A DNA stretch of 5,882 nucleotides, from NCBI GenBank assembly GCA_005884155.1, contig VAXD01000178.1, forward strand, positions 2,040 to 7,921, in the 5' to 3' direction. The notes under the pieces are model-generated. The model was not told the DNA's origin, searched no databases, and saw only the letters and a list, made by a program, of their open reading frames with translations. Made by a program: the position numbers and the translations under genes. Of this stretch, positions 1 through 5,882 are shown piece by piece (within the stretch, counting starts at the first letter, position 1; each line of letters begins with the position of its first letter). This stretch comes from Actinomycetota bacterium. Lineage in GTDB: Bacteria > Actinomycetota > Thermoleophilia > Gaiellales > Gaiellaceae.

Positions 1-470
1 AGTCGATGATCGCGACCTTCCAGGACGAGCCGTACCGCGCGAAGTTCTCCGGCAACGTGATCGAGCTCTGCCCGGTCGGCGCGCTCACGTCGACCCAGTA
101 CCGCTTCGAGGCGCGGCCCTGGGAGATCCAAAACGTGCCGACCGTCTGCGGCCTCTGCCCTGTGGGCTGCAACATCCACGCGACCACGCGCGAGGGCAAG
201 GTCAAGCGCGTCATCTCACGCAACCACCCGCAGGTGGACGAGGGCTGGCTCTGCGACAAGGGACGGTTCGCGTTCACGCACCTGTACGCGCGCGACCGCA
301 TCTCGGACCCGCTCCGCCGCGTCGGCCGCCGCCGGTTCGAGGAGCTGACCTGGGACGACGCGCTCGACGAGGCGGAGCGGCTCTTGCGCGGTGCCAACGG
401 CAGGATCGTGACCGCGCTCTCCGGCTCCGAGACCGTCGAGCAGGCCTACGGGCTCGCGGCTCGCCTCGCA
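1..470 (+). CDS. nuoG: NADH-quinone oxidoreductase subunit G (NuoG), internal N-side fragment; 5' end outside window, frame lost near 3' end
   Basis: NuoG is the large Fe-S subunit of the complex I peripheral arm and carries electrons from the NADH module toward NuoI and quinone. This piece is read in the frame of codon 3-5. It enters at the end of the Fe-S region: ELCPVGAL (Cys codon 69-71) matches the last ligand of cluster N4. Next comes a CxxCxxxC motif (Cys codons 147, 156 and 168) followed 28 residues later by Cys in WLCDKGRF (codon 252), the ligand pattern of the extra cluster N7. The start of the molybdopterin-oxidoreductase-like domain follows (LTWDDALDEAERLL, about 345-390). The ATG at 6 is not a credible start: the [2Fe-2S], His-Cys and remaining N4 ligands must lie upstream. 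After about 470 the same frame turns into arginine-rich nonsense, and the real NuoG sequence continues in the +1 frame. The identification is firm; the exact exit point is uncertain. Confidence 0.9.
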
Positions 471-478
471 CTCGGCCG
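412..478 (+). other. nuoG: Frame change inside nuoG
   Basis: Convincing NuoG sequence runs in the frame of codon 423-425 up to about EQAYGLAARLA (441-470), then resumes one base forward as SAVLPEETSPALDAF from 472 on. The +1 frame is closed upstream by TGA at 409-411. Third codon positions switch from GC-rich in the first frame to GC-rich in the +1 frame at about 470-478. The net change is +1 (a 3n+1 insertion or a 3n+2 deletion). It could be a sequencing or assembly error, a real mutation, or less likely programmed frameshifting. Confidence 0.85.
451..464 (+). repeat. Perfect tandem repeat of a 7-bp unit (GGCTCGC x2) at the nuoG frame change
   Basis: GGCTCGC occurs at 451-457 and again at 458-464, followed at once by CTCGC (465-469). 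Seven is 3n+1, so one extra copy would produce exactly the observed +1 shift. Removing one copy gives a continuous reading EQAYGLASHSAVLPEE. The repeated CTCGC could equally have mediated a deletion. Confidence 0.8.
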
Positions 479-1623
479 TGCTCCCCGAGGAGACGAGTCC
501 CGCGCTCGACGCGTTCCGGCTGCCGCTTTCGGCGATTCGCGACGCTCAGGTCGTGGTGATCCTCGGCGACGAGCCTGTCGCCGAGCGCGCGCCGATCGTC
601 GACCTCTGGCTCCGCGCCGCCCGCCGCAAGGGCGCCCAGATCGAGCACGCGGGCGACGCGCTCGAGGCGTGCGCACGGCTTTCGAACAAGAACGACGAGC
701 TCGGCAAGCGGCTACGCGAGAGCGAGCGCACGATCGTGATCTGGTCGAGCGAGGAAGGCGCCGGCGGAGCCCACTGCGCCGCGCTCGCGCGGGAGCTCGG
801 CTTTGCCGACAAGCCCGGCTCGGGCGCCTTCCACCTGCCGCGCACGGCCAACGGCCGCGGCGCCGCCGACGCGTGGGCCGCAGCCTCCGACGGCGAAGGC
901 GAGGATCCCGAGCCGATCTCGCTGCTCGTCGTCTCCGGAGACGAGGCCGCCGCCGACCCCAACGTGCGAGCCCTCGCCGAGCGGTCGGAGAAGGTGCTCG
1001 CGATCTCGATGTTCCGCAGCCTCGTCGTCGGCTGGGCGGACCTCGTCCTGCCGGGAACGAGCTACCTCGAGCGCGACGGGACCTACGTGAACCTCGAAGG
1101 TCGCCTGCAGCGCCTGCGCCGCGCCGTCATCCCGCCCGCGCCGGACGAGCTCGCCTGGATCTCCAAGCTGGCCGAGCGTTTCGGCGTGACGATCCCGCCC
1201 CACGCCTCCGCAGTCTTCGCCGCGCTCTCGGAGCGGATCTACGACGGCCTGCCCTTCGGCGAGGTCGGCGAGCAGGCCGAGCTCCGCACGCGCAGCGAGG
1301 CGCCGACGCCCGAGCTTCCCGAAGAGCCCGGCGTGCCCGCCGGCAAGGGCCTGAGGCTCGTGCGCTACCGCCCGCTCTTCTCGGGACCAGCGGTCGAGCG
1401 CGTCCCGGAGCTCGACTTCCAGCGGCCCGAGCCCGAAGTCGAGCTGGCACCGCAGGACGCGGAGAAGCGCGGGATCGCCACAGGCGAGACCGTCACCGTC
1501 TCGCACAACGGCACCTCCGTCGAGCTCCGCGCCCGTGTCAGCCGCGGCCTGCGCGAGGGGGTCGTCCGGATCGCGAGCCAGCACGCCGGCGACCTCGGCG
1601 GCGCGGTGGAGGTGCGCAAGTGA
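478..1623 (+). CDS. nuoG: NADH-quinone oxidoreductase subunit G (NuoG), C-terminal part in shifted frame
   Basis: This is the continuation of NuoG in the +1 frame, about 380 residues ending at TGA 1621-1623. It shows the degenerate molybdopterin-oxidoreductase fold typical of NuoG. A Rossmann-like stretch begins near 529 (SAIRDAQVVVILGDEP). A typical NuoG/FdhA-like segment lies at 1051-1110 (PGTSYLERDGTYVN then LEGRLQ). The C-terminal dinucleotide-binding-like barrel runs from about 1408 to the end (ELDFQRPEPEVELAP, RGIATGETVTV, LREGVVRIAS). NuoG of complex I binds no molybdenum, so this domain is structural. GTG 478 is only the first start-like codon in this frame. It falls inside a conserved-looking stretch (SHSAVLPEE), so it is unlikely to be a natural start, and no Shine-Dalgarno sequence is evident. 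A stop in this frame at 409-411 means the two halves must be joined between 412 and about 478. The stop overlaps the nuoH start by 4 bases. Confidence 0.88.
   Translation: MLPEETSPALDAFRLPLSAIRDAQVVVILGDEPVAERAPIVDLWLRAARRKGAQIEHAGDALEACARLSNKNDELGKRLRESERTIVIWSSEEGAGGAHCAALARELGFADKPGSGAFHLPRTANGRGAADAWAAASDGEGEDPEPISLLVVSGDEAAADPNVRALAERSEKVLAISMFRSLVVGWADLVLPGTSYLERDGTYVNLEGRLQRLRRAVIPPAPDELAWISKLAERFGVTIPPHASAVFAALSERIYDGLPFGEVGEQAELRTRSEAPTPELPEEPGVPAGKGLRLVRYRPLFSGPAVERVPELDFQRPEPEVELAPQDAEKRGIATGETVTVSHNGTSVELRARVSRGLREGVVRIASQHAGDLGGAVEVRK
1608..1612 (+). promoter_or_regulatory. Shine-Dalgarno sequence of nuoH, inside the 3' end of nuoG
   Basis: GGAGG lies 7 bases before the GTG start at 1620, close to ideal spacing. 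It supports GTG 1620 as the nuoH start and lets nuoH be initiated independently as well as by coupling to nuoG termination. Confidence 0.65.
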
Positions 1624-2606
1624 CGGAGGTCTGGTGGGTCTCGCTGATCAAGGCCTTCGTGATCATCAACCTGCTCATGCTCACGTTCGCGTACATGACC
1701 TTGATCGAGCGCAAGGTGCTCGCGCGGATGCAGCTCCGCTACGGCCCGAACCGCGCCGGCCCGTTTGGCCTCCTGCAGCCGATCGCCGACCTCGTCAAGC
1801 TAATCCGCAAGGAGGCCTTCTTCCCGGCCTCAGCTGTCGACGTCCTCTACATCACCGCGCCGGTGCTCTCCTGCTTCACTGCGCTGGCCGCGTTCAGCGT
1901 GATCCCGTTTGGCCCGGGCTGGACAATCGGGGACTACTACGTGAGCGGCGAGGTCGTGAACGTCTCGATCTCGCTCATCCTGCTGTTCGCGCTCGGCTCG
2001 CTCGGGATCTATGGCTTCATCGTCGGCGGCTGGGCCTCGGACTCGAAGTACTCGTTGCTCGGCTCGATGCGGACCTGCGCGCAGATGGTCTCGTACGAGG
2101 TCTCGCTGACCTTCGCTGTGCTCGGCGTCGTGCTGATGGGCCGGTCGCTCTCGCTCGTGGACATCGTCCACAAACAAGATGAGACCTTCTGGTTCTTCGG
2201 GCCGCAGTTCGTCGGCCTGCTGATCTTCTTCGTCGCGGGAGTTGCCGAGACGAACCGGCCGCCGTTCGACCTGCCCGAGGCCGACACCGAGCTGGTCGCG
2301 GGCTACCACACGGAGTACAGCGGCATGCGCTTCGGCCTCTTCCAAATGGGCGAGTACGTGAACATGATCACGCTCTCGGCGCTGGCCGTGACGCTCTTCT
2401 TCGGCGGCTGGTACGGGCCGTGGGCCCCGCTCGGGCCGCTCTGGTTCGCGCTCAAGCTGTTCGCGGTCATCTTCATCTTCCTCTGGCTGCGGGCGACGCT
2501 GCCGCGGCTGCGCTACGACCAGCTGATGCGGCTCGGCTGGAAGGTGCTCCTGCCGCTCGCAACGGTCAACGCGGTCGTGACCGCGGCTTTGGTGGTTGCC
2601 CTGTGA
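1620..2606 (+). CDS. nuoH: NADH-quinone oxidoreductase subunit H (NuoH)
   Basis: NuoH is the ND1 homologue, a multi-spanning membrane subunit that forms much of the quinone tunnel and the first half-channel at the junction of the two arms. The 328-residue length is normal for the family. Signature segments are all present: LIERKVLARMQLRYGPNRAG (about 28-47), then LLQPIADLVKL; GWASDSKYSLLGSMR (137-151) with QMVSYEV (155-161); AETNRPPFDLPEAD (209-222) followed by ELVAGYHTEYSGMRF, the acid-rich loop lining the quinone site; and a C-terminal FLWLRATLPRLRYDQLM. Charged residues E30, E210, E220, D222 and E224 are intact. The start is GTG 1620, overlapping the nuoG stop as GTGA and preceded by GGAGG. 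The frame upstream of this start stays open through nuoG, but the translation there is arginine-rich and not NuoH-like. The stop overlaps nuoI by 4 bases. Confidence 0.97.
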   Translation: MTEVWWVSLIKAFVIINLLMLTFAYMTLIERKVLARMQLRYGPNRAGPFGLLQPIADLVKLIRKEAFFPASAVDVLYITAPVLSCFTALAAFSVIPFGPGWTIGDYYVSGEVVNVSISLILLFALGSLGIYGFIVGGWASDSKYSLLGSMRTCAQMVSYEVSLTFAVLGVVLMGRSLSLVDIVHKQDETFWFFGPQFVGLLIFFVAGVAETNRPPFDLPEADTELVAGYHTEYSGMRFGLFQMGEYVNMITLSALAVTLFFGGWYGPWAPLGPLWFALKLFAVIFIFLWLRATLPRLRYDQLMRLGWKVLLPLATVNAVVTAALVVAL

Positions 2607-3100
2607 GCCCGCAGCCGTTCGACAGCGTCAAGGGCTTCGGCGTCACCTTCAAGCAGATCTTCAAGAAGCCGATCACGCAGCAGTACCCGGAGTACAAGCG
2701 GCCGGTGTACCCGCGCTTCCGGGGCCGCCACCGGCTCCACGTGCACGAGAACGGGCTCGAGAAGTGCGTCGGCTGCTCGCTCTGCGCGGCGGCGTGCCCG
2801 GCCGACTGCATCCGCGTCGTCGCCGCCGAGAACACGCCCGACAACCGCGTCTCGGCCGGTGAGCGCTACGCGCGGATCTATGAGATCAACATGAGCCGCT
2901 GCATCTTCTGCGGCTACTGCGAGCTGGCGTGCCCGTTCGACGCGATCACGCTCGGCAACGAGTACGAGATCTCGGAGTACTCGCGCGACGACCTGATCTA
3001 CACGAAGGACATGCTGCTCGCGGAGCCGATCAAGCAGGTGCCGGTCGCCGACCGCGACCTCTACGACACGCCGATCCCGTACTACGAGGAGCACTCGTGA
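2603..3100 (+). CDS. nuoI: NADH-quinone oxidoreductase subunit I (NuoI), 2x[4Fe-4S] protein
   Basis: NuoI is the peripheral-arm subunit that carries clusters N6a and N6b and passes electrons from NuoG toward terminal cluster N2 in NuoB. The 165-residue protein has an N-terminal amphipathic segment (GFGVTFKQIFKKPIT, about 11-25) of the kind that lies on the membrane. Next is the family segment YPEYKRPVYPRFRGRH (28-43). Two ferredoxin motifs follow: C55-VG-C58-SL-C61-AAA-C65-P and C100-IF-C103-GY-C106-ELA-C110-P. All eight cluster cysteines are present, so both clusters should assemble. The C-terminal tail (NEYEISEYSRDDLIYTKDMLL) is typical. The start is GTG 2603 in a GTGA overlap with the nuoH stop. 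Only a weak GGTGG at 2591-2595 precedes it, so translation probably depends on coupling to nuoH. No transmembrane helix is seen, as expected. Confidence 0.97.
   Translation: MSPQPFDSVKGFGVTFKQIFKKPITQQYPEYKRPVYPRFRGRHRLHVHENGLEKCVGCSLCAAACPADCIRVVAAENTPDNRVSAGERYARIYEINMSRCIFCGYCELACPFDAITLGNEYEISEYSRDDLIYTKDMLLAEPIKQVPVADRDLYDTPIPYYEEHS
3086..3091 (+). promoter_or_regulatory. Shine-Dalgarno sequence of nuoJ, inside the 3' end of nuoI
   Basis: GAGGAG ends 5 bases before the GTG start at 3097. It encodes the Glu-Glu of the NuoI C-terminus and supports the choice of GTG 3097 as the nuoJ start. Confidence 0.6.
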
Positions 3101-3642
3101 TCCTCGCGGACGCCGGGAACATCCTGGTCTGGATCGTCTGGGTGGTCGCGGCCTTCGCCTGCCTCGGGTCCGGGATCGCGGTCATCTCCTTCTCGAACCC
3201 GTTCTACTCGGCGCTCTCGCTGATCGGGAACCTCGCGTCGCTCGCCGTGCTCTACCTGCTGCTCGCGGCCGAGTTCGTCGCGGCCGCGCAAGTGCTGGTC
3301 TACGCGGGAGCAGTGATGGTCATGTTCCTGTTCGTGATCGCCTACCTCGGCGGCCACGCGGACGCGCCGTGGGCCGGCGGCCCGAGCTGGCAGGCGCTCT
3401 GGGCGGTCGCTGCCTCCGCCGCGCTGCTCGTCGAGGTGATCGTCGTGATCGGGCTCAAGACCGGCGGGCGCCTCTCCCACTCGCCTCCGACGGACTTCTC
3501 CTTCGGCAGCCCGGCGACGATCGGGCGGCTATTCCTGACCGACCACCTGCTCGCGTTCGAGATCACGTCGATCGTCTTGTTGATCGCAGCGGTCGGCGGG
3601 GTGATCCTCGGCAGCCACTCGCGCGAGACGGCCGCCGAGTGA
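3097..3642 (+). CDS. nuoJ: NADH-quinone oxidoreductase subunit J (NuoJ)
   Basis: NuoJ is the ND6 homologue, a small membrane subunit between the quinone module (NuoH) and the antiporter-like subunits. Its third helix changes conformation during turnover in solved structures. The 181-residue protein has about five hydrophobic segments. The diagnostic block is at 53-81: YLLLAAEFVAAAQVLVYAG followed by AVMVMFLFVI, with the conserved E59 and the glycine-containing TM3 (YAGAVMVMF, 69-77). An early SNPFYSALSLI (33-43) and a late LLAFEITSIVLLIAAVGGVIL also match the family. A polar loop (about 125-150, with LSHSPPTDFSFGSP) precedes the last helix. GTG 3097 overlaps the nuoI stop by 4 bases and has a good GAGGAG upstream. 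The stop at 3640-3642 overlaps nuoK in the same way. Nothing looks truncated. Confidence 0.95.
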   Translation: MILADAGNILVWIVWVVAAFACLGSGIAVISFSNPFYSALSLIGNLASLAVLYLLLAAEFVAAAQVLVYAGAVMVMFLFVIAYLGGHADAPWAGGPSWQALWAVAASAALLVEVIVVIGLKTGGRLSHSPPTDFSFGSPATIGRLFLTDHLLAFEITSIVLLIAAVGGVILGSHSRETAAE

Positions 3643-3947
3643 ACGGGCCCGCGGTCACCTGGTACCTCTGCGTCGCGGCGTTCCTCTTCTTCACCGGAGC
3701 GCTGGGAGTGCTGATCCGGCGAAGCCCGCTGATCGTGCTGCTCTCGCTCGAGCTGATGCTCAACGGCGCGAACCTCGCACTGATCGCGTTCTCCCGCTTC
3801 CACGGCCGCGGTGACGGGCAGATCTTCGCGCTGACGGTGATGGCGGTCGCGGCCTCCGAGGTCGTGGTCGGGCTCGGGCTGATCGTCGCGATGGCGCGCC
3901 GCAAGCTCGACCTCGACGTGGACAAGCTGCGGACCCTGCGCGGGTGA
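3639..3947 (+). CDS. nuoK: NADH-quinone oxidoreductase subunit K (NuoK)
   Basis: NuoK is the ND4L homologue, a three-helix membrane subunit contributing to the proton path next to NuoJ and NuoN. It has 102 residues against about 100 in the family. Three hydrophobic segments are evident (about 6-25, 30-51 and 62-83). The two essential membrane glutamates are present: E38 in LLSLELMLNGANLALI and E74 in FALTVMAVAASEVVVGL. They are 36 residues apart, the same spacing as E36 and E72 of E. coli NuoK. The C-terminal DLDVDKLRTLRG matches the usual tail. GTG 3639 forms GTGA with the nuoJ stop. No clear Shine-Dalgarno sequence is seen, which favours translational coupling to nuoJ. The gene is too short and overlapped to have its own promoter here. 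Confidence 0.96.
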   Translation: MNGPAVTWYLCVAAFLFFTGALGVLIRRSPLIVLLSLELMLNGANLALIAFSRFHGRGDGQIFALTVMAVAASEVVVGLGLIVAMARRKLDLDVDKLRTLRG

Positions 3948-5881
3948 TCGCCGCCGCCTGGATCTGCCTGTTCGCTCCGCTCGCCGCGGCGCTGGCGATC
4001 ACGCTCGCGGGCGGTCGGCTGACCCGGCGCGGAGCCGGCTACCTCGCGACGACCGCGGTCGGGATCTCCTTCGTCGCGGCCGTGGTGACCTTCGCGCTCC
4101 TGCTCGGCGACTCGCCGCACGACCGCTCGCACCCGTCGACGCTTTGGCGCTGGCTCACCGCCGGCTCCTACCACTTCGACCTGCGCATCCTGGTCGACCC
4201 GCTCTCGGTCTTCATGATGCTGATCGTCTCCGGCGTCGGCTGCCTGATCGTCGCTTACTCGATCGGCTACATGGACGGCGACGACGAGGAGCGGCGCTAC
4301 TTCGCCTACATGGCGCTGTTCGTCTTCTCGATGCTGCTGCTCGTCCAGGGCGGGAACCTGCTGATGCTGCTCGCCGGCTGGGGGCTCGTCGGCCTCTCGT
4401 CCTACCTGCTGATCGGCTTCTGGCACGACCGCCCGAGCGCGATCGCGGCCGCGAAGAAGGCGTTCGTGATGAACGCGATCGGCGACGCGACGATGGCGCT
4501 CGCGCTCTTCCTGGTGATCCAGCGCACCGGCTCGCTCGACTTCGAGAAGGTGTTCCCGCAGGCGGGCACGTTCGGCGGCTGGGCGGCGAACCTGATCGCG
4601 CTCGGGCTGCTCGGCGGCGCGGTCGCCAAGTCGGCGCAGCTTCCGCTCCAGACGTGGCTTCCCGACGCGATGGAAGGGCCGACGCCTGTCAGCGCGTTGA
4701 TCCACGCCGCGACCATGGTGACCGCCGGCGTCTACCTGATCGTGCGCACGCATGCGCTCTTCGAGGCCGCGCCGAAGGTGCAGGAGCTCGCCGCCGGGCT
4801 CGGCGCCGCGACGCTCTTGATCGCGGGGCTGATCGCGCTCGTCCAGACCGACATCAAGCGCGTGATCGCCTACTCGACGATGTCCCAGATCGGCTACATG
4901 TTCCTCGCCGCCGGAATCGGCGCCTACGCGAACTCGATGTTCCACCTGATGACGCACGCTTTCTTCAAGGCGCTGCTCTTCATGGCGGCCGGGATCGTGA
5001 TCCACGCGCTCGCGGGCGAGCAGGACTTGCGGAAGATGGGCGGGCTCAGGACGCTCCTGCCGCGCACCTACTGGGCGTTCGCGATCGGCGCACTCGCGCT
5101 CGCGGGCATGCCGCCCTTCTCGGGGTTCTTCTCGAAGGACTCGATTCTCGCGGCCGCGCTCGCGAACAACGGCTGGTACGGCGACGTGCTCTGGGCGGCC
5201 GGCATGGTCGGCACCTTCCTGACCGGGCTCTACGCCTTCCGGATGCTGTTCATGGCGTTCTGGGGAGAGCCGTCAGCGTTCGTGCGCGAGCACCTGATGA
5301 CCGGCTCGCATGCGCATGCGCGCGAGGGCCATGCCCAGCACGACGGACACGAGACGCACATGCACACCGGCGAGGGGCCGTTCTCGATGACCTCGACCGT
5401 GACCGTGCTAGCGGTGCTGGCGGTAGTCGGTGGGTGGATCCAGTTCGCCGGGCTCTGGACGCTGGTCTCAGACTGGCTCGACCCGGTCGCGCCCTCGCTG
5501 GTCGACGCGTCCGGTGTGCAGGAGGCGGTGTCGAGCATCGTCGCGGTGCTGCTCGGCCTCGCGGGGATCGGCGTCGCATGGTGGATCTACGGCTCCCGGC
5601 GTGCTGCGGCTCCGCGGTCGTGGCGCGTGTTCGAGCGCAAGTTCTGGTTCGACGAGCTCTACGACGCGCTCTTCTACCGGCCTGCGGTTCTGCTCTCGCA
5701 GGGTTTGCTCCGGTGGATCGAGCAGCCGCTCGTCTTCGGCTCGATCGGTGAGATCGCCGCGGGCTTCCGCGACCTTGGCCTCGGCGCGCGTCGCCTGCAG
5801 ACCGGGCTCGTCCGGACCTACGCGCTCGCGATCGCCGCCAGCCTTGCCGTGGTCACCGTCGTCTTCGTGGTGGTGCGGTAG
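3944..5881 (+). CDS. nuoL: NADH-quinone oxidoreductase subunit L (NuoL), distal antiporter-like proton pump
   Basis: NuoL is the ND5 homologue at the far end of the membrane arm, related to Mrp antiporters. It has 645 residues, slightly longer than E. coli NuoL (613). In order: a hydrophobic N-terminus; DPLSVFMMLIVSGVG and YSIGYM (typical ND5 start); TM5 WGLVGLSSYLLIGFW; the proton-antiporter core with K229 (AKSAQLPLQTWLPDAM), H254 (SALIHAATMVTAG), K305 (TDIKRVIAYSTMSQIGYMF), H334, H338 and K342 (FHLMTHAFFKALLF); and K398 in FSGFFSKD. A His-rich loop spans about 450-474. The C-terminal lateral-helix region contains KFWFDELYDALFYRPA. An oddity is that the TM5 position equivalent to E. coli Glu144 is Gly147. 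GTG 3944 overlaps the nuoK stop as GTGA. The stop is TAG at 5879-5881, unlike the TGA stops upstream. Only one base follows, so the junction to the next gene (probably nuoM) is not visible. Confidence 0.97.
   Translation: MIAAAWICLFAPLAAALAITLAGGRLTRRGAGYLATTAVGISFVAAVVTFALLLGDSPHDRSHPSTLWRWLTAGSYHFDLRILVDPLSVFMMLIVSGVGCLIVAYSIGYMDGDDEERRYFAYMALFVFSMLLLVQGGNLLMLLAGWGLVGLSSYLLIGFWHDRPSAIAAAKKAFVMNAIGDATMALALFLVIQRTGSLDFEKVFPQAGTFGGWAANLIALGLLGGAVAKSAQLPLQTWLPDAMEGPTPVSALIHAATMVTAGVYLIVRTHALFEAAPKVQELAAGLGAATLLIAGLIALVQTDIKRVIAYSTMSQIGYMFLAAGIGAYANSMFHLMTHAFFKALLFMAAGIVIHALAGEQDLRKMGGLRTLLPRTYWAFAIGALALAGMPPFSGFFSKDSILAAALANNGWYGDVLWAAGMVGTFLTGLYAFRMLFMAFWGEPSAFVREHLMTGSHAHAREGHAQHDGHETHMHTGEGPFSMTSTVTVLAVLAVVGGWIQFAGLWTLVSDWLDPVAPSLVDASGVQEAVSSIVAVLLGLAGIGVAWWIYGSRRAAAPRSWRVFERKFWFDELYDALFYRPAVLLSQGLLRWIEQPLVFGSIGEIAAGFRDLGLGARRLQTGLVRTYALAIAASLAVVTVVFVVVR
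5291..5367 (+). other. Histidine-rich loop coding segment within nuoL
   Basis: This segment encodes NuoL residues 450-475, with eight histidines (450, 456, 458, 463, 466, 469, 472, 474) plus several acidic residues. It lies in the hydrophilic loop just before the helix that begins near SMTSTVTVLAVLAVVGG. A loop here is normal for NuoL, and homologues often carry a few histidines. Metal or proton binding by this one would be inference. Confidence 0.6.
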
Positions 5882-5882
5882 T

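Noticed and set aside
6..8. ATG at 6 as the start of nuoG.
   Set aside because: It falls within conserved NuoG sequence, with the N4 and upstream Fe-S ligands still missing. The gene clearly continues to the left of the window.
440..480. Programmed +1 ribosomal frameshifting in nuoG.
   Set aside because: There is no stop codon or recognisable slippery or RF2-like site at the shift, and NuoG is not known to be made this way. An indel at the 7-bp repeat is simpler.
6..2606. A single open frame of more than 860 codons from the left edge to the end of nuoH, which could be read as a NuoG-NuoH fusion.
   Set aside because: Between about 470 and 1619 this frame is arginine-rich and unlike any Nuo protein, while the +1 frame encodes real NuoG sequence. 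The openness is a by-product of high GC with few stops.
3563..5005. Long open frame on the reverse strand opposite nuoK and nuoL.
   Set aside because: Its translation is rich in Arg, Glu, Asp and His, with no recognisable domain, and it mirrors the codon bias of the strongly supported + strand genes.
5308..5319. Perfect 12-bp palindrome GCATGCGCATGC.
   Set aside because: It is the direct result of alternating CAT and GCG codons for His-Ala-His in the NuoL loop, lies within coding sequence, and has no second site or operator context.

Overview
The window is one unbroken stretch of a respiratory complex I (NADH:quinone oxidoreductase, type I) operon, read entirely on the + strand in the order nuoG-nuoH-nuoI-nuoJ-nuoK-nuoL. 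The DNA is strongly GC-rich, with G or C at almost every third codon position, and every visible start is GTG. Together with the Nuo gene order and protein motifs this suggests a high-GC Gram-positive, probably an Actinomycetota member and perhaps of the Thermoleophilia type. That placement is inference from style and remembered family sequences, not from a search.

Layout: 1-1623 holds the 3' part of nuoG (peripheral arm, Fe-S and molybdopterin-oxidoreductase-like subunit). Its N-terminus lies before the window and it is split by a frame change near 450-478. 1620-2606 is nuoH (quinone-site membrane subunit), 2603-3100 nuoI (2x[4Fe-4S] ferredoxin-like subunit), 3097-3642 nuoJ, 3639-3947 nuoK and 3944-5881 nuoL (distal antiporter-like proton pump). 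nuoL ends one base before the window edge. The next expected genes (nuoM, nuoN) would lie just outside. There is no intergenic DNA in the window, and I see no promoter, terminator, RNA gene, mobile element or CRISPR array.

How they work together: electrons from NADH pass through the Fe-S clusters of NuoG and then NuoI to quinone at the NuoH interface. The membrane chain NuoH-J-K-L (with unseen NuoA, M and N) couples this to proton export. All five gene junctions are 4-base GTGA overlaps (GTG start and TGA stop), which implies tight translational coupling.

No new system is visible. The points worth a second look are the nuoG frame change, which sits on a perfect 7-bp tandem repeat; the replacement of the conserved TM5 glutamate of NuoL by glycine (G147); the run of five identical GTGA junctions; and a histidine-rich loop in NuoL.
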